Positions 1-10,804 are shown, counted from the stretch's first letter. The stretch: DNA of 64,000 nt from Serripes groenlandicus (GCA_031761405.1 JASEVX010000017.1:11233200-11297199); one strand, 5' to 3'. Translations and numbers: made by a program. The notes: generated by a model from the sequence alone, not told the origin.

Positions 1-118
1 AGTGACGTAAAGAGTTGCCTGTATCTAAGGGTTTATCTTTACAACATGATTATGGCTATCAAGAGTAAAAGATTCAATACTTCTTTGTAGAATATTGATT
101 TAGTTTTACTGAGAAAAA

Positions 119-175
119 TATAACAAGAGGTACATGATGGTCCTGGATCACTCACCTGAGATATTTTTGTTTGAA
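119..175 (+). repeat. Element G, 5' end fragment
   Basis: AACAAGAGGTACATGATGG, CCTGGATCACTCACCTGAG matches the start of the copy at 17934. Nothing else is recognised in 1-360. Confidence 0.5.
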
Positions 176-360
176 GGCCTGCAAATGTATCCTTCAATAT
201 ATAGCTTTACAACTTATACCAGTTATGACCTTGGTTGCCATTCATATTATGCCAAGATCGAGTTCACACTTTATTTTAAACAATTTCCTACAGCCACACT
301 TTAGAGGATGTTTACTGTGAAGTTACAAGTCAATTTGCCATATGGTTACAGAGAGGATAT

Positions 361-589
361 TTAAACCCTTTCCCACAAACAACAAATCTGCAGCAGATGA
401 CTTTGAAAAAATACTTGAAGAAAAAAATGGAAACTATCTTTAAATGAAGGTACAATAATTGAACAGAGTTGAAAACATTGTGACAAATGGATATGTTGCT
501 TGTTTTGAGCAATTTCTTCTATTGTTGCCATGGTTTCTAAAATCCATCTGCTGCAGAGGCTTCAGAAAGCATCTATATAAGGGAAAGGC
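361..589 (-). mobile_element. TTAA-MITE (family 1)
   Basis: Reference description for the family: TTAA flank, CCCTTTCCC/GGGAAAGGG ends, subterminal CTGCAGCAGACGAC and its complement, and a central GAAATTGCTC/GAGCAATTTC hairpin. This copy has right end GAGGCTTCAGAAAGC. Minus means the GACGCC-type end is on the right. Confidence 0.75.
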
Positions 590-814
590 TAAACCCTTTC
601 TTGCCAGATGACCTTTGAAGCATTTACAGCAGACAACTATCAAAAACATTGTGGCAAAAGAAGAAATTGCTCATAATTAGCAAAGCAATTTCTTCTTTTG
701 CCACCATATTTTAAACTTTTATCTATATTTATATTTTCATTTTTTTTACCAAATTTTACGAGTATGTTTTCAAAGTCTTCTGCTGCAGAATTGTTGTATG
801 TGGGAAAGGGTTAA
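589..814 (+). mobile_element. TTAA-MITE
   Basis: Abuts the previous copy; left end damaged (CCCTTTCTTGCC), right TTAA intact. Confidence 0.7.
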
Positions 815-1025
815 TGAATTATTGTCAGACGACAGAAACTGAGTTATATCAAGAACTCACAATGGGTCCTCCATACTCTGGTGAGCAAAAAACAGCAATA
901 TTGTCCAACCAATAAATCAATCAGAGAAATACAAATATGGTAATATTAGCTTCTAGAATACAGGTATTGAGCAACTGTAAACACATAACCAGGCAACATT
1001 CCCTTTTCACCATCAGAATTAAGTA

Positions 1026-1292
1026 ATTACCCCTTTCCTACATACAGATGCTTTCTGATGCCTCTCTTTTGAAAACATTGTGTGTGGCATGACGAGAAAT
1101 TGCCACAATGTTTTCCACTTTTTTAAATTTTACCTTCTTTTATAAAGATGTTCCATGATTTTGTCAAAGGTGTTTTCAAAGTTACTGCAGATTTGTTCAA
1201 AAGGTGCAAATTCTACTTTTTTCACAATGTTTTCCACTTTTCGTCATAGGTCATACATTCAATTATAGAGATTATTTTAGACAAAGGGTTAA
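1026..1292 (+). mobile_element. TTAA-MITE, diverged
   Basis: ACCCCTTTCCTACATACAG left end; the centre is rearranged, with the CACAATGTTTTCCACTTTT block repeated. Confidence 0.55.
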
Positions 1293-1403
1293 CATGAACT
1301 GAAATATGGCCCATTGAAGGTATTCAGCAACAGTTGAAGTGGACAATTAGCTCTCAAACAAAGAGGCAAGAAGGGCCATCAATCCTTTGGACTATAAAAT
1401 TAA

Positions 1404-1652
1404 ACTAGAACTATCACTGAAGATGATAAATACCCCCCTAAACAGCACCTTGACCTACACCATAACTTAATAAGTAAAAGGGCCATAACTCTGTAAAATA
1501 ACATGCAATTATAACCCCCTTTAGGTTATGCACATATCCTCTTGGAAAAAATAGGCCGGACAAAATATGGCTTCCGACCAACCGACCGACAGACAGACAG
1601 CCCGATACAGTGACTCCTATATACCCCCCTCTTCTTCGAAGGGGGTATAATA
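1404..1652 (+). repeat. Interspersed element R, copy 1
   Basis: Begins ACTAGAACTATCACTGAAG, contains the ACCGACCGACAGACAGACAG stretch and ends with hairpin TACCCCCCTC...GAAGGGGGTATAATAA. The 3' hairpin is Helitron-like but other hallmarks are absent. Confidence 0.6.
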
Positions 1653-1686
1653 ATTACACTTTAACTAAGAGATATGTCCAACATGT

Positions 1687-1916
1687 TTAACCCTTTCCCA
1701 CATACAACAAATCTGCAGCAGACGACTTTGAAAACCATAGTGACAAAAACCTGAAAAATCTCCATAAAAGATAGCTTAATTGTTAAATAAAGTTGAAAAC
1801 ATTGTGGCCAAAGGAGAAATTGCTCATCATGAGCAATTTCACCTATGGCCACAATGTTTTCAAAAGACGTCTGCTGCTATTGCGTCAAAATGCGTCTCCA
1901 GGTGGGAAAGGGTTAA
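1687..1916 (-). mobile_element. TTAA-MITE
   Basis: Both TTAA present; strong core GAAATTGCTCATCATGAGCA. Confidence 0.8.
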
Positions 1917-2030
1917 CCTGATGTTTTCAAAGATGTCTGCTGCAGATTTGTTTCATGTGGGAAAGGGTTAATTAACCTGATGTTTTCAAAGTCGTCTGCT
2001 GCAGATTTGTTACATGTGAGAAAGGGTTGT
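1917..2030 (+). repeat. Two tandem MITE right-end fragments, 59-bp period
   Basis: CCTGATGTTTTCAAAG to GGGAAAGGGTTAA occurs at 1917 and 1976, directly after the full copy. Confidence 0.75.
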
Positions 2031-2053
2031 TAGGGTATTTATGACAAACTTAC

Positions 2054-2122
2054 ATATTTGGTCTTCATCGTCTTCATCTGTTGTATTTTCTTTGTCATTG
2101 TCATCTTTAAAACTGCTGTCAT
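2054..2122 (-). CDS. KEN-motif gene, acidic exon
   Basis: 69-nt exon with a T-rich tract and TAG acceptor, and GTAAGT donor. Two leading bases complete an Asp codon from the previous exon, followed by DSSFKDDNDKENTTDEDDED and QI. Confidence 0.6.
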
Positions 2123-5100
2123 CTAAAAAAAAAAAGTGGTTTTGTAAGATAGATCATGTCCACTACTTTCATACTTACAGAAGAAAAATCTAACTAGACA
2201 TTTGAAAAGCTTACAGAATAGATAATATTCCATTACATGCTTTTTCTTTACAGTGGTAAAGTGGATTAGATCCAAGATAAATTCATGGATTCAGAACAGT
2301 GAATTTATCAAATGATAATTTTTCTTTGTTAAACCCTGCCTCTATTTGTTATACACATCCAAGGTCATGTCTGAGAGAAACGACTCTTAAGCATCAGTAA
2401 TAAGTGACAATTGAAGACAGTCTTGCAACATACAAACACTGAAAACAATATGGATATTGTTAAACAGTAGAATTTCAGAAATAATTAGAATACATGTTCT
2501 TCTGATTCTCAAATAATTGGTTTTTGAGATGCACAAATATTTTCAGATAAGAAGTTATGAAGATATAATCATCCGGAGGCATTTCTTCAGTGATTGATAA
2601 AAGTTCATAGTGATATTATGAGTCACATTATAATGAAATCCACCTTCAGTACATTGTGACCAGAGAAGGTCTTGATCAGCCTGCGTCTCGTCAGAATCCG
2701 ATCAGGATTTTTCAATGTTCACCATCTATGAAGCCTCTTTCACCCATTCCCACAACAAATCTGCAGCAGACGACTTTGAAAAGATCTCGGTAATGATATG
2801 GGAAATCTAAAAATAACTAGAAATATCACTGAAGGTGATGAATACCCGCAGCTGGTGCCTGACAATATACATATGTATGAGAAATTCAAGGGGCCATAAC
2901 TCATTTAAAAATAATTCCAGTACAACAACACGCCAACAATATGCACAACTAGGCTTGGTATCAATCATTCTTGTAAAATTATATTGAATTCTGACCAAGG
3001 GTTGCTGAGAAATAGTGTTCACAAGAAATGTCCACAATGTCCAACAACGGACCGACCAACGGACAAACGGACAAACCGACAAGCGTGACTCCTATATAGC
3101 CCCCATATACTATGTATCTGGGAGTATAATAAAAGTAGTGTTATTGGATGTCACTATGAGCAATTTCTCAATTTGCCACAACGTTTTCAAAATTTGCCTG
3201 CTGCAGATGCGTATAAATGCGTCTGTATGTAGGATAGGTTGACGGTAATGACATTTCGAGGGCTTGGCGTGAAACAGTTGAAACTAAAAACCTATTTTGA
3301 AATCCCTGATTTAGGGGCAATTTTGACCCCTTTGTAAACAATGCAAACTTAGGTGCCATTGCTCAGAAACGAGCAATGGCACCTAAATGTCCATTGTTTA
3401 CCAAGAAAAATGACTTAAAAAGACTTTATGGCGAGGTGATTAAGCTTGGTAAAGAAATACCAATTTTAGTTACAACCATTTCATGCCAAGCCCTCGATAT
3501 TTCATTGTATATATCCTAAATAAATCTACCTGTTAGTCCAAGTTGTTGTTTCCATATCTCTTGTCTGGATGGTGATGGAACTGGCTTGTTTCCCACCAAC
3601 CTGGGTTTGAATGACATTGGTGTTTTGAATACCAGTTTTCCCTCCGGTTTTCCTGTACTGTCTACACTCAGCGACTTTGTTGAACTTTTGGCTGGTGTAG
3701 AAGGACTGTTCATCATCAAGCCCTCTGGCATGCCATTCTCTGATTTAACGGACAAAATAAGTTCTTTTTTAACCTTGTCCGCAGATATGGGTGTACTTGT
3801 CGATCTTAAAATTCTTTGCCTTGGGGTTAAAGGGGTATTTGGTGTGGTGGGGGTCTGAAACATTTAATGTTTATCATATACAGTCAAACTTGTTTTAGCG
3901 GTCAACTCTAATATCCCTTTCTTACATACAACAAATCTGCAGGCAGATGACTTTGAAATCATAGTGACAAGAACCTGAAAAATCTCCATAAAAGATAGCT
4001 TAATTGTAAAATAAAGTTGAAAACATTGTGGCAAAAGGAGAAATTGCTCATCATGAGCAATTTCACCTTTGGCCACAATGTTTTCAAAGGTCATCTGCTG
4101 CAGAGGCGTCAGAAAGCATCTGCAGGTGGGAAAGAATTAAGCAGCCAACTTGTATTGAGCATCCACGTGAAGGTTAATCCCCCAAAGTATAATTGTTTTT
4201 GTCTTGAATCCAGCAGCCACCTGTCTTCAGAAGACAATCTTTATCCCTCACTTCAGTGGTGCCGAGCCCCAGAAGCTCAGTCGGTAGCGACGCGGGCTGT
4301 CAATCCAGGGGTTGCGAGTTCGAGTCCCGGCTAACTTTCTTTCCGACGATTGACAAGTCTATGTGGAAAAGCAGCCAGTTGCTTGGGAAGATTGTTGTGT
4401 GGAGTACTGGTGTGAGAAAACCAGGAAATGTACGAGTAGGCGAAATGGCTGCCGTGATATAACTGAGAAATTGTTAAAAACGGCGTTAAACCCCAATCAA
4501 TCACTTCAGTGGTTGCCTAAGACAAATTTGACTTTATCTCTTACCTATCATCTTCCTTGTCTGAATTGTAGGCAATAAACAAGAAATATCTGTTTGACAG
4601 AAATGCTGTATTATTTTTTCCAACATAGACATGAGATTGATTGATTGATTGATTGGGGTTTAACGCCGTTTTTAACAATTTCTCAGTTATATCACGGCGG
4701 CCAGTTCACCTACTCATGCATTTCCTGAGGTTTTCTCACACCAGTACTCCACACAACAATCTTCCCAAGCAACTGGCTGCTTTTCCACATAGACTTAGCC
4801 CATTGGTGAAAGACGAATGACGCATGTCGCATTGACTTTTGTCAATCGTCGGAAAGAAAGTTGGCGAGCCGGGATTCGAACAGACACGAGATAAAAAGGC
4901 TCTGGATATGGACTGATATTTAAATTTATCTAACCCTTTCCCATATGTAAACGGGTTTTGACACATCAGATCTGCAGCGTAGATTTTTGAAAATAAGTAA
5001 TGAGCGATTTCTCTTTTTGCCAATATCTTAAATTTATTTTGAACAATAATTATACTTTAATTTATAGATTTTTACAAATTTTGCAGTTATTTTGAAAGTT

Positions 5101-6137
5101 GTCTGCTGCAGATATTCTGTATAAATTGGGAATTGATAACGTCACTCAAACATACAAACGATGTCAAAGACATGAAGTAACATATATGAATTTATGAATA
5201 TGACCTTGACCATAACCTTTTCCAACTTGTAGAAAGTCTATTCAATAATAAAACATTGCATTTTCAAATAATTATACTTTCATTTAACCCTTTCCCTCAT
5301 ATAGACGCTTTCTGACGCCTCTGCAGCAGATGGCCTTTGAAAACATAGTGACAAAGGAAGAAATTGCTCAAAACGAGCAATTTCTCCTTTTGCCACATGG
5401 TTTTCGACTTTTAGTCATAGGTTATCCATTCAATTATAGAGATTTTCTATGTTTTGACAAAATATGTTCAAAGTCGTCTGCCACAGAATAGTCTTATGAG
5501 GGAAAGGGTTAAAGAGATGTTTGATGGTTTAACCTATCTGTTTTCAAAGTAGTTGTCTGCTGCAGATTTGCTGTATGTTGGAAGGGGTAAATCTTGCCAG
5601 TTGATTTAACACTTTCCCTCAAACGACAATTCTGCAGCAGACGACTTTGAACATATTTTGTCAAAACATAGACAATCTCCAAAATTGAATGGAAAACCTA
5701 TGACAAAAAGTGGAAAACATTGTGGCAAAAGGAGAAATTGCACGTTTTGTGCAACTTCTTCTTTTGTCACTATGTTTTCAAAAAGCTGTCTGCTGCAGAG
5801 GCGTCAGAAAGCGTCTATATGAGGGAAAGGGTTAATAGAGCTGGATCATGCACTCTGCATAGCATCCGATAATGGTGAGCATATTTGAAAGTCTCTTTAA
5901 AATCTAGAGAAAGGACAGTGACTTCTAGAAACAATCATGCACAGCTGAAAAGTTATGGAACAATCTTGAAATATATTCTTGATGACCATGAAATCCAAAG
6001 AATGACTTAAATAAATATAAGGAAAGATTGATTCACAGTAGAAATTCTAATATGACAAGAAACATTGACTTACCCTTGACCGTAGCTTGTATCTACAAGG
6101 AGTAGAATTAGGTGTTAAATTTCCACTCTCCTCCATC
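2054..6137 (-). CDS. Unidentified S/T-P-rich protein with KEN motif (three exons of a partial gene)
   Basis: Three minus-strand exons join in phase: 6137-6074, 3854-3530 and 2122-2054. I do not recognise the family. The predicted piece (about 152 residues) is basic and rich in Ser/Thr-Pro sites (for example TPTTPNTPLTPRQR, NSPSTP, FKTPMS, VPSPSR). It ends in an acidic stretch containing DNDKENTTDEDDEDQ. Proline-directed sites plus a KEN sequence are common in CDK- and APC/C-regulated cell-cycle proteins; that link is inference only. The first exon may hold the start (ATG at 6136-6134). No stop is seen and the 3' part lies outside the window or in unrecognised exons. Introns are full of MITEs. 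Confidence 0.65.
2123..2746. other. Intron of KEN-motif gene, nothing recognised
   Basis: AT-rich unique-looking sequence with no exon, repeat or RNA gene that I can identify. Confidence 0.5.
2747..2815 (-). mobile_element. TTAA-MITE left-end fragment
   Basis: CCCATTCCCACAACAAATCT and CAGCAGACGACTTTGAAA, cut by element R. Confidence 0.55.
2815..3131 (+). repeat. Interspersed element R, copy 2
   Basis: Same layout as 1404-1652: ACTAGAAATATCACTGAAGG start, CGGACAAACGGACAAACC and GTGACTCCTATATAG near the end, final GGGAGTATAATAA. Confidence 0.6.
3148..3241 (-). mobile_element. TTAA-MITE right-end fragment
   Basis: Core half through CTGCTGCAGATGCGT to a mutated GGATAGGTTGA end. Confidence 0.55.
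3257..3496 (+). mobile_element. MITE family 2, copy 1
   Basis: About 30-bp inverted ends CGAGGGCTTGGCGTGAAAC...CATGCCAAGCCCTCG, with central hairpin AGGTGCCATTGCTC...GAGCAATGGCACCT. Target duplication unclear. It lies 34 bases from a KEN-gene exon. Confidence 0.75.
3530..3854 (-). CDS. KEN-motif gene, large S/T-P-rich exon
   Basis: 325-nt exon, open from TPTTPNTPLTPRQR to EIWKQQLGLT, with acceptor GTTTCAG and donor GTAGAT (phase 1). It is the longest convincing coding stretch in the first 20 kb. Confidence 0.7.
3908..4140 (-). mobile_element. TTAA-MITE
   Basis: Full structure with decayed flanks (CTAATATCCC, GGGAAAGAATTAA); sits between exons of the KEN-motif gene. Confidence 0.75.
4261..4500 (+). 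mobile_element. tRNA-headed SINE A, full copy
   Basis: Pol III A box (AGCTCAGTCGGTAGCG) and B box (GAGTTCGAGTCCC) at the head; tail GGCGTTAAACCCC plus ATCA repeats. Perfect 13-bp target duplication TCACTTCAGTGGT at 4248-4260 and 4501-4513. Confidence 0.85.
4638..4881 (-). mobile_element. SINE A, truncated at the B box
   Basis: Reverse copy running from the ATCA tail to ATTCGAAC. Flanks AGACATGAGAT and AGACACGAGAT differ at one base. Confidence 0.75.
4930..5135 (+). mobile_element. TTAA-MITE, diverged
   Basis: TAACCCTTTCCCATATG left end; right end decayed to ATTGGGAATTGA. Confidence 0.6.
5284..5512 (+). mobile_element. TTAA-MITE
   Basis: 229 bp, both TTAA intact, core GCTCAAAACGAGC. Confidence 0.85.
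5533..5589 (+). mobile_element. TTAA-MITE right-end fragment
   Basis: TGTTTTCAAAG...CTGCTGCAGATTTGC...GGAAGGGG, between two full copies. Confidence 0.6.
5606..5835 (-). mobile_element. TTAA-MITE
   Basis: 230 bp with intact TTAA at both ends and core GCACGTTTTGTGC. Confidence 0.85.
6074..6137 (-). CDS. KEN-motif gene, upstream exon
   Basis: Encodes MEESGNLTPNSTPCRYKLRSR after one leading base. Acceptor TTGTATTACAG, donor GTAAGTC in phase 0, matching the next exon. The methionine may be the true start. Confidence 0.6.
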
Positions 6138-6356
6138 CTGTAATACAATAGAGAAAAACTTAGAAAACAGAGTTTAATGTAATCAAATAAAGCAACAAAT
6201 AACATTCACAATTAAATATAATGTTATGAACTGTTCCATCAGATAGTTGATATATGCTGTGCTAATGTCATCATTTCTAAAACACATTTTTGAATGATAT
6301 TTACAGGTTTATTGCAAATAAACCAGAGGAATATGGCCCGTATTATTCACAAAAAT

Positions 6357-7023
6357 TTAACCCTTTCCCACTTTCAACAAATCTGCAGCCGACTTTGAAA
6401 ACATCTAGGCTAAATTAAAGAATATCTCTATTCATGGATGTATAATTATTGAATAGAGTTGTAAGCAATTTCTAATTATGCAACAAAGTTTTCAAAAGAT
6501 GTGACTGCTGCAAAGGCGTGAGATAGCTTCTGTATGGGAAAGGTGTGTGCTAGCTTCTGTATGGGAAAGGTGTGTGCTGCGAAGGTGTGTGCTAGCTTCT
6601 GTATAGGAAAGGTGTGTACTGCAAAGGCATGAGATAGCTTCCATATGGGAAAGGTGTGTGCTGCGAAGGTGTGAGAAAGCTTCTGTATGGGAAAGGTGTG
6701 TGCTGCAAAGGCGTGAGATAGCTTCTGTATGGGAAAGGTGTGTGCTAGCTTCTGTATGGGAAAGGTGTGTGCTGCAAAGGCATGAGATAGCTTCTGTATG
6801 GGAAAGGTGTGTGCTGCGAAGGTGTGAGATAGCTTCTGTATAGGAAAGGTGTGTACTGCAAAGGCATGAGATAGCTTCCATATGGGAAAGGTGTGTGCTG
6901 CAAAGGCATGAGAAAGCTTCTGTATGGGAAAGATGTGTGCTGCGAAAGGCGCGAGATAGCTTTTGTATGGGAAAGGTGTGTGCTGTAAAGGTGTGAGAAA
7001 GCGTCTGTCTGGGAAAGGGTAAA
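6357..7023 (-). mobile_element. TTAA-MITE expanded by a 42-bp minisatellite
   Basis: Left end TTAACCCTTTCCCAC at 6357 and final GGGAAAGGGTAAA at 7013; the subterminal right end is repeated in between. Confidence 0.75.
6500..7020 (+). repeat. 42-bp minisatellite derived from a MITE end
   Basis: About a dozen units of 42 bp, with some 27-bp short units, each holding TGCTGCAAAGGCGTGAGA and TATGGGAAAGG. This is the right-end sequence of the surrounding MITE (6357-7023), whose left end and final GGGAAAGGG are still in place. Confidence 0.85.
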
Positions 7024-7666
7024 TGGATCTGGAGATAAGGTAACATGATGATCTAACATGTAAAACATTTCAATCCACTTGCTGCAATTTTATTTTTATT
7101 TTTTTATTTCGCTTTAAATAAGCTATATTTTTTTATAACATTTATATGAAATTAATTTCTTTGGGTTATTTTTAAGAGGAGCATTTAAGGAACATGCCTG
7201 ATGTTTGATGAAAACTTATGCAGGAGAGTGCAAATTGTTGATATCACATGACACATAACATAGTTACATACACAGGGTGATAGCAAAAGCATACTTAAAT
7301 GAATTTTTGACCTTAAACAAGTATCTTGGTAAATTTTCTACAAGGACTTTCTACTTCTGGATAGCTAAAATTTCAGCATATTTGCCTTTCTAGTATATAT
7401 AATAGTTTAGTGTTTGAAAAGATATATTATATTACTTTACAGATATAAAGCACAGCTAATCAAATATAAACCAATATATACATCTTTTAAAACCAATAAG
7501 TCTATTTCACAGACAAATACAACTTTTTTACATTCTATTTGATTTCTTCTGTAGTCTGTCAAGTAGGCTTAACCCTTGACAGAAACCCTATGCTGGATTT
7601 TCAGCAATTTTCATAAAACAAGTGGGCCAAGTGGATCTGTGCTATTCCCCTATATCACATTGATCG
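7024..7666. other. AT-rich spacer, nothing recognised
   Basis: T- and A-rich with no open frame or known repeat. Confidence 0.5.
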
Positions 7667-7895
7667 CAACTCTTTCCCGCATACAACAAATCTGCAGCAG
7701 ACAACTTTGAAATTCTTCAGTCAAAATAATGGAAAATAACTATAAAGTAACAAACAAATATTGAATAAAGTTGAAAACATTGTTGCAAAAGGAGAAATTG
7801 CTCAATATGACCAATTGTCTCCTTCTGTCACAGTATTTTCAATGGTAGTCTGTTGAAAATGCATCAAAATGTGTCTTTATGAGGGAAAATGTTAA
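7667..7895 (-). mobile_element. TTAA-MITE
   Basis: Left flank mutated (CAACTCTTTCCCG); right TTAA is shared with the next copy. Confidence 0.75.
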
Positions 7896-8101
7896 CCCTT
7901 TTCCTGATACGACAATTCAGACTTTGTCAAAAAATAAAAAATCTCTATAATTGAATGGATAACCTATGACTAAAAGTGGAAAACATTGTGGCAAAAGGAG
8001 AAATTGCAAGTTTTGAGCAATTTCTTCTTTTGTCACGATGTTTTCAAAAAGCCGTCTGCTGCAGAGGCATCAGAAAGCCTCTTTATGTGGGAAAGGGTTA
8101 A
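7892..8101 (-). mobile_element. TTAA-MITE
   Basis: Shares TTAA 7892-7895 and 8098-8101 with its neighbours; small deletion in the left subterminal block. Confidence 0.8.
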
Positions 8102-8273
8102 CAAATACAACAAATCTGCAGCAGATATCATGACTGTATCTAGGAACAAATATGATTGTTTATTGATGGAGTTGAAAACACTCTCATTATGACCAATTTC
8201 TTCTTTTGCCGAAATGTTTTCAGGGTCATCAGCTGCATCAGCTGCATCTATGTGTAAGGTGGGAAAAGGTTAA
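8098..8273 (-). mobile_element. TTAA-MITE, left TIR lost
   Basis: Begins TTAACAAATACAACAAATCT, skipping CCCTTTCCC; ends GGGAAAAGGTTAA. Confidence 0.65.
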
Positions 8274-8365
8274 TCATTTTCTGATCACAATACATCTTAG
8301 TAGAGTAGATGACTGAACATTTTAAGGTTAAAAAAGATGGATTGAAATTGTTTACGCATAAAAAA

Positions 8366-9738
8366 AATCATGAGCTGCAGATGCATCAAAATGTGTCTTC
8401 ATGTGGGAAAGAATGAACGACTAGGTGCCATCAAAATGTGTCTTCATGTGGGAAAGAATGAAAGACTAGGTGCCATAAAAATGTGTCTTCATGTGGGAAA
8501 TGATGAACGACTAGGTGCCATCAAAATGTGTCTTCATGTGGGAAAGAATGAACAACTAGGTGCCATCAAAATGTGTCTTCATGTGGGAAAGAATGAATGA
8601 CTAGGTGCCATCAAAATGTGTCTTCATGTGGGAAATAGTGAATGACTAGGTACCATCAAAATGTGTCTTCATGTGGGAAAGAATGAACGACTAGGTACCA
8701 TCAAAATGTGTCTTCATGTGGGAAAGAATGAACAACTAGGTGCCATCAAAATGTGTCTTCATGTGGGAAATAGTGAACGACTAGGTACCATCAAAATGTG
8801 TCTTCATGTGGGAAAGAATGAACGACTAGGTGTCATCAAAATGTGTCTTCATGTGGGAAAGAATGAATAACTATGTGCCATCAAAATGTGTCTTCATGTG
8901 GGAAAGAATGAACGACTAGGTGCCATTAAAATGTGTCTTCATGTGGGAAATGATGAACGACTAGGTGCCATCAAAATGTGTCTTCATGTGGGAAAGAATG
9001 AACAACTAAGTGCCATCAAAATGTGTCTTCATGTGGAAAATAGTGAACAACTAGGTGCCATCAAAATGTGTCTTCATGTGGGAAAGAATGAACGACTAGG
9101 TGCCATCAAAATGTGTCTTCATGTTGGAAATAGTGAACAACTAAGTGCCATCAAAATGTGTCTTCATGTGGGTTATGATGAACGACTAGGTGCCATCAAA
9201 ATGTGTCTTCATGTGGGAAATGATGAACAACTAGGTGCCATCAAAATGTGTCTTCATGTGGGAAAGAATGAACAACTAGGTGCCATCAAAATGTGTCTTC
9301 ATGTGGGAAATGATGAACAACTAGGTGCCATCAAAATATGTCTTCATGTGGGAAATGATGAACAACTAGGTGCCATCAAAATGTGTCTTCATGTGGGAAA
9401 AGATGAACAACTAGGTGCCATCAAAATGTGTCTTCATGTGGGAAAGAATGAACATTACTAGGTGCCATCAAAATGTGTCTTCATGTTTGAAATAGTGAAC
9501 AACTAAGTGCCATCAAAATGTGTCTTCTTGTGGGTTATGATGAATGACTAGGTGCCATCAAAATGTGTCTTCATGTGGGAAATCATGAACAACTAGGTGC
9601 CATCAAAATGTGTCTTCATGTGGGAAATGATGAACAACTAGGTGCCATCAAAATGTGTCTTCATGTGGGAAATGATAAATGACTAGGTGCCATCAAAATG
9701 TGTCTTCATGTGGGAAATGATGAATGACTAGGTGCCAT
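8366..9738 (+). repeat. 45-bp minisatellite, about 30 units, derived from a MITE end
   Basis: Units of 45 bp containing CATCAAAATGTGTCTTCATG and TGGGAAA, followed by a non-MITE spacer AATGAACGACTAGGTGC. The array starts with GAGCTGCAGATGCATC, the usual MITE right end. Units differ by a few substitutions. The long open frame (15-residue repeats) is a by-product of the 45-bp period. Confidence 0.9.
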
Positions 9739-9816
9739 AAAATCAGATCATACCCCTCCCTGTTTCATAGTAAGCTTTAGCAATACCTGATGTTTTTCAA
9801 AAGGGCATAATTTGCA

Positions 9817-10048
9817 TTTACCCTTTCCCTCATATAGACGCTTTCTGACGCCTCTGCAGCAGACAGCTTTTTGAAAACATAGTGAACAAAAGAAGAAATT
9901 GCTCAAAACAAGCAATATCTCTTTTTGCCACAATGTTTTCCACTTTTAGTCATAGGTTATCCATTCAATCATAGAGATTTCCTATCTTTTGACAAAATAT
10001 GTTCAAAGTCGTCTGCTGCAGAATTGTCGTATGAGGAAAAGTGTTTAA
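9817..10048 (+). mobile_element. TTAA-MITE
   Basis: Left TTAC, otherwise complete; begins about 80 bp after the 45-bp array. Confidence 0.8.
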
Positions 10049-10580
10049 CTGAGGATTACTTGACCAAATATGTCCCATTTATATGCACAATTAGGCTAGG
10101 TACTGACTGTTGTGGTATGTCTGTTAGGGGCAAATACTGTTAATAACTTAAATAAGACATTCCCTAAAGCCTTGAAATTAAATTTAGGAGTGTTTTTATC
10201 TAAAGCTGTAAAATGCTTCAGTTTTGTCTCATGAAATATGACCACAAATAACCCTTTATCTGACAAAGCGATAGTCTGAGATCACTGCAGCAGAGAAGAG
10301 AAGTCTTTTGGAAAACATAAAAAAATATTTTGTCAAAGTTTTATTTTCTTACTTACTTGGTGTAACTTTTATCAAACAAAAAAATAATACGTTCATTCGT
10401 TCCAATAATTGTATTGTTTTCAGACATACTTTATCTGTGACTTAAGCTCTAGAGTAAGGGGAATATTTCATGTTCTAAATCCCTGACTTGACTTACAAAC
10501 CCTTCTGATCCCTTTCATATGTCACAATTTAGCCACTAAATTATTGACTTCCAAACCCTTAGAAGTATTGCCCCAAAATA
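10049..10580. other. Spacer with weak repeat traces
   Basis: A short piece like element R (ATGCACAATTAGGCTAGG, 10082) and a weak MITE trace at 10247-10345. Confidence 0.4.
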
Positions 10581-10804
10581 TTAACCCTTTCCCACATACA
10601 TCAAATCTGCAGCAGACGACTTTGAAATCATCTGGGGAAAAATATAGAAAATCTTTATAAATTATAAAAGTTTAATAATAGAAGAGTTCAAAATATAGTG
10701 GCAGAAGGAGAAATTGCTTGTTTTGAGCAATTTCTTCTTTTGTCACGATGTTTTCAAAAATCGTCTGCTGCAGATGCATCAAAATATAGGTGGGAAAGAG
10801 TTAT
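10581..10804 (-). mobile_element. TTAA-MITE
   Basis: Left TTAA intact; right end GGGAAAGAGTTAT. Confidence 0.8.

Noticed and set aside
130..175. Minus-strand exon candidate ending in GTGAGTGATC
   Set aside because: The donor is part of the conserved start of element G.
4262..4334. tRNA gene
   Set aside because: A and B boxes belong to the SINE A head; no proper cloverleaf and the copy has a tail and target duplication.
4538..4562. Minus-strand microexon (ACAAGGAAGATGATAG with GTAAGAG donor) for the KEN-motif gene
   Set aside because: None of its open phases joins to the flanking exons.
6492..7068. Minus-strand frames of 14-residue repeats
   Set aside because: Product of the 42-bp minisatellite.
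8370..9461. Long open frames of 15-residue repeats
   Set aside because: Forced by a 45-bp (multiple of three) DNA repeat derived from a MITE; no start context or homology.
8366..9738. CRISPR-like array
   Set aside because: No unique spacers, units vary along their whole length, and the genome is eukaryotic.
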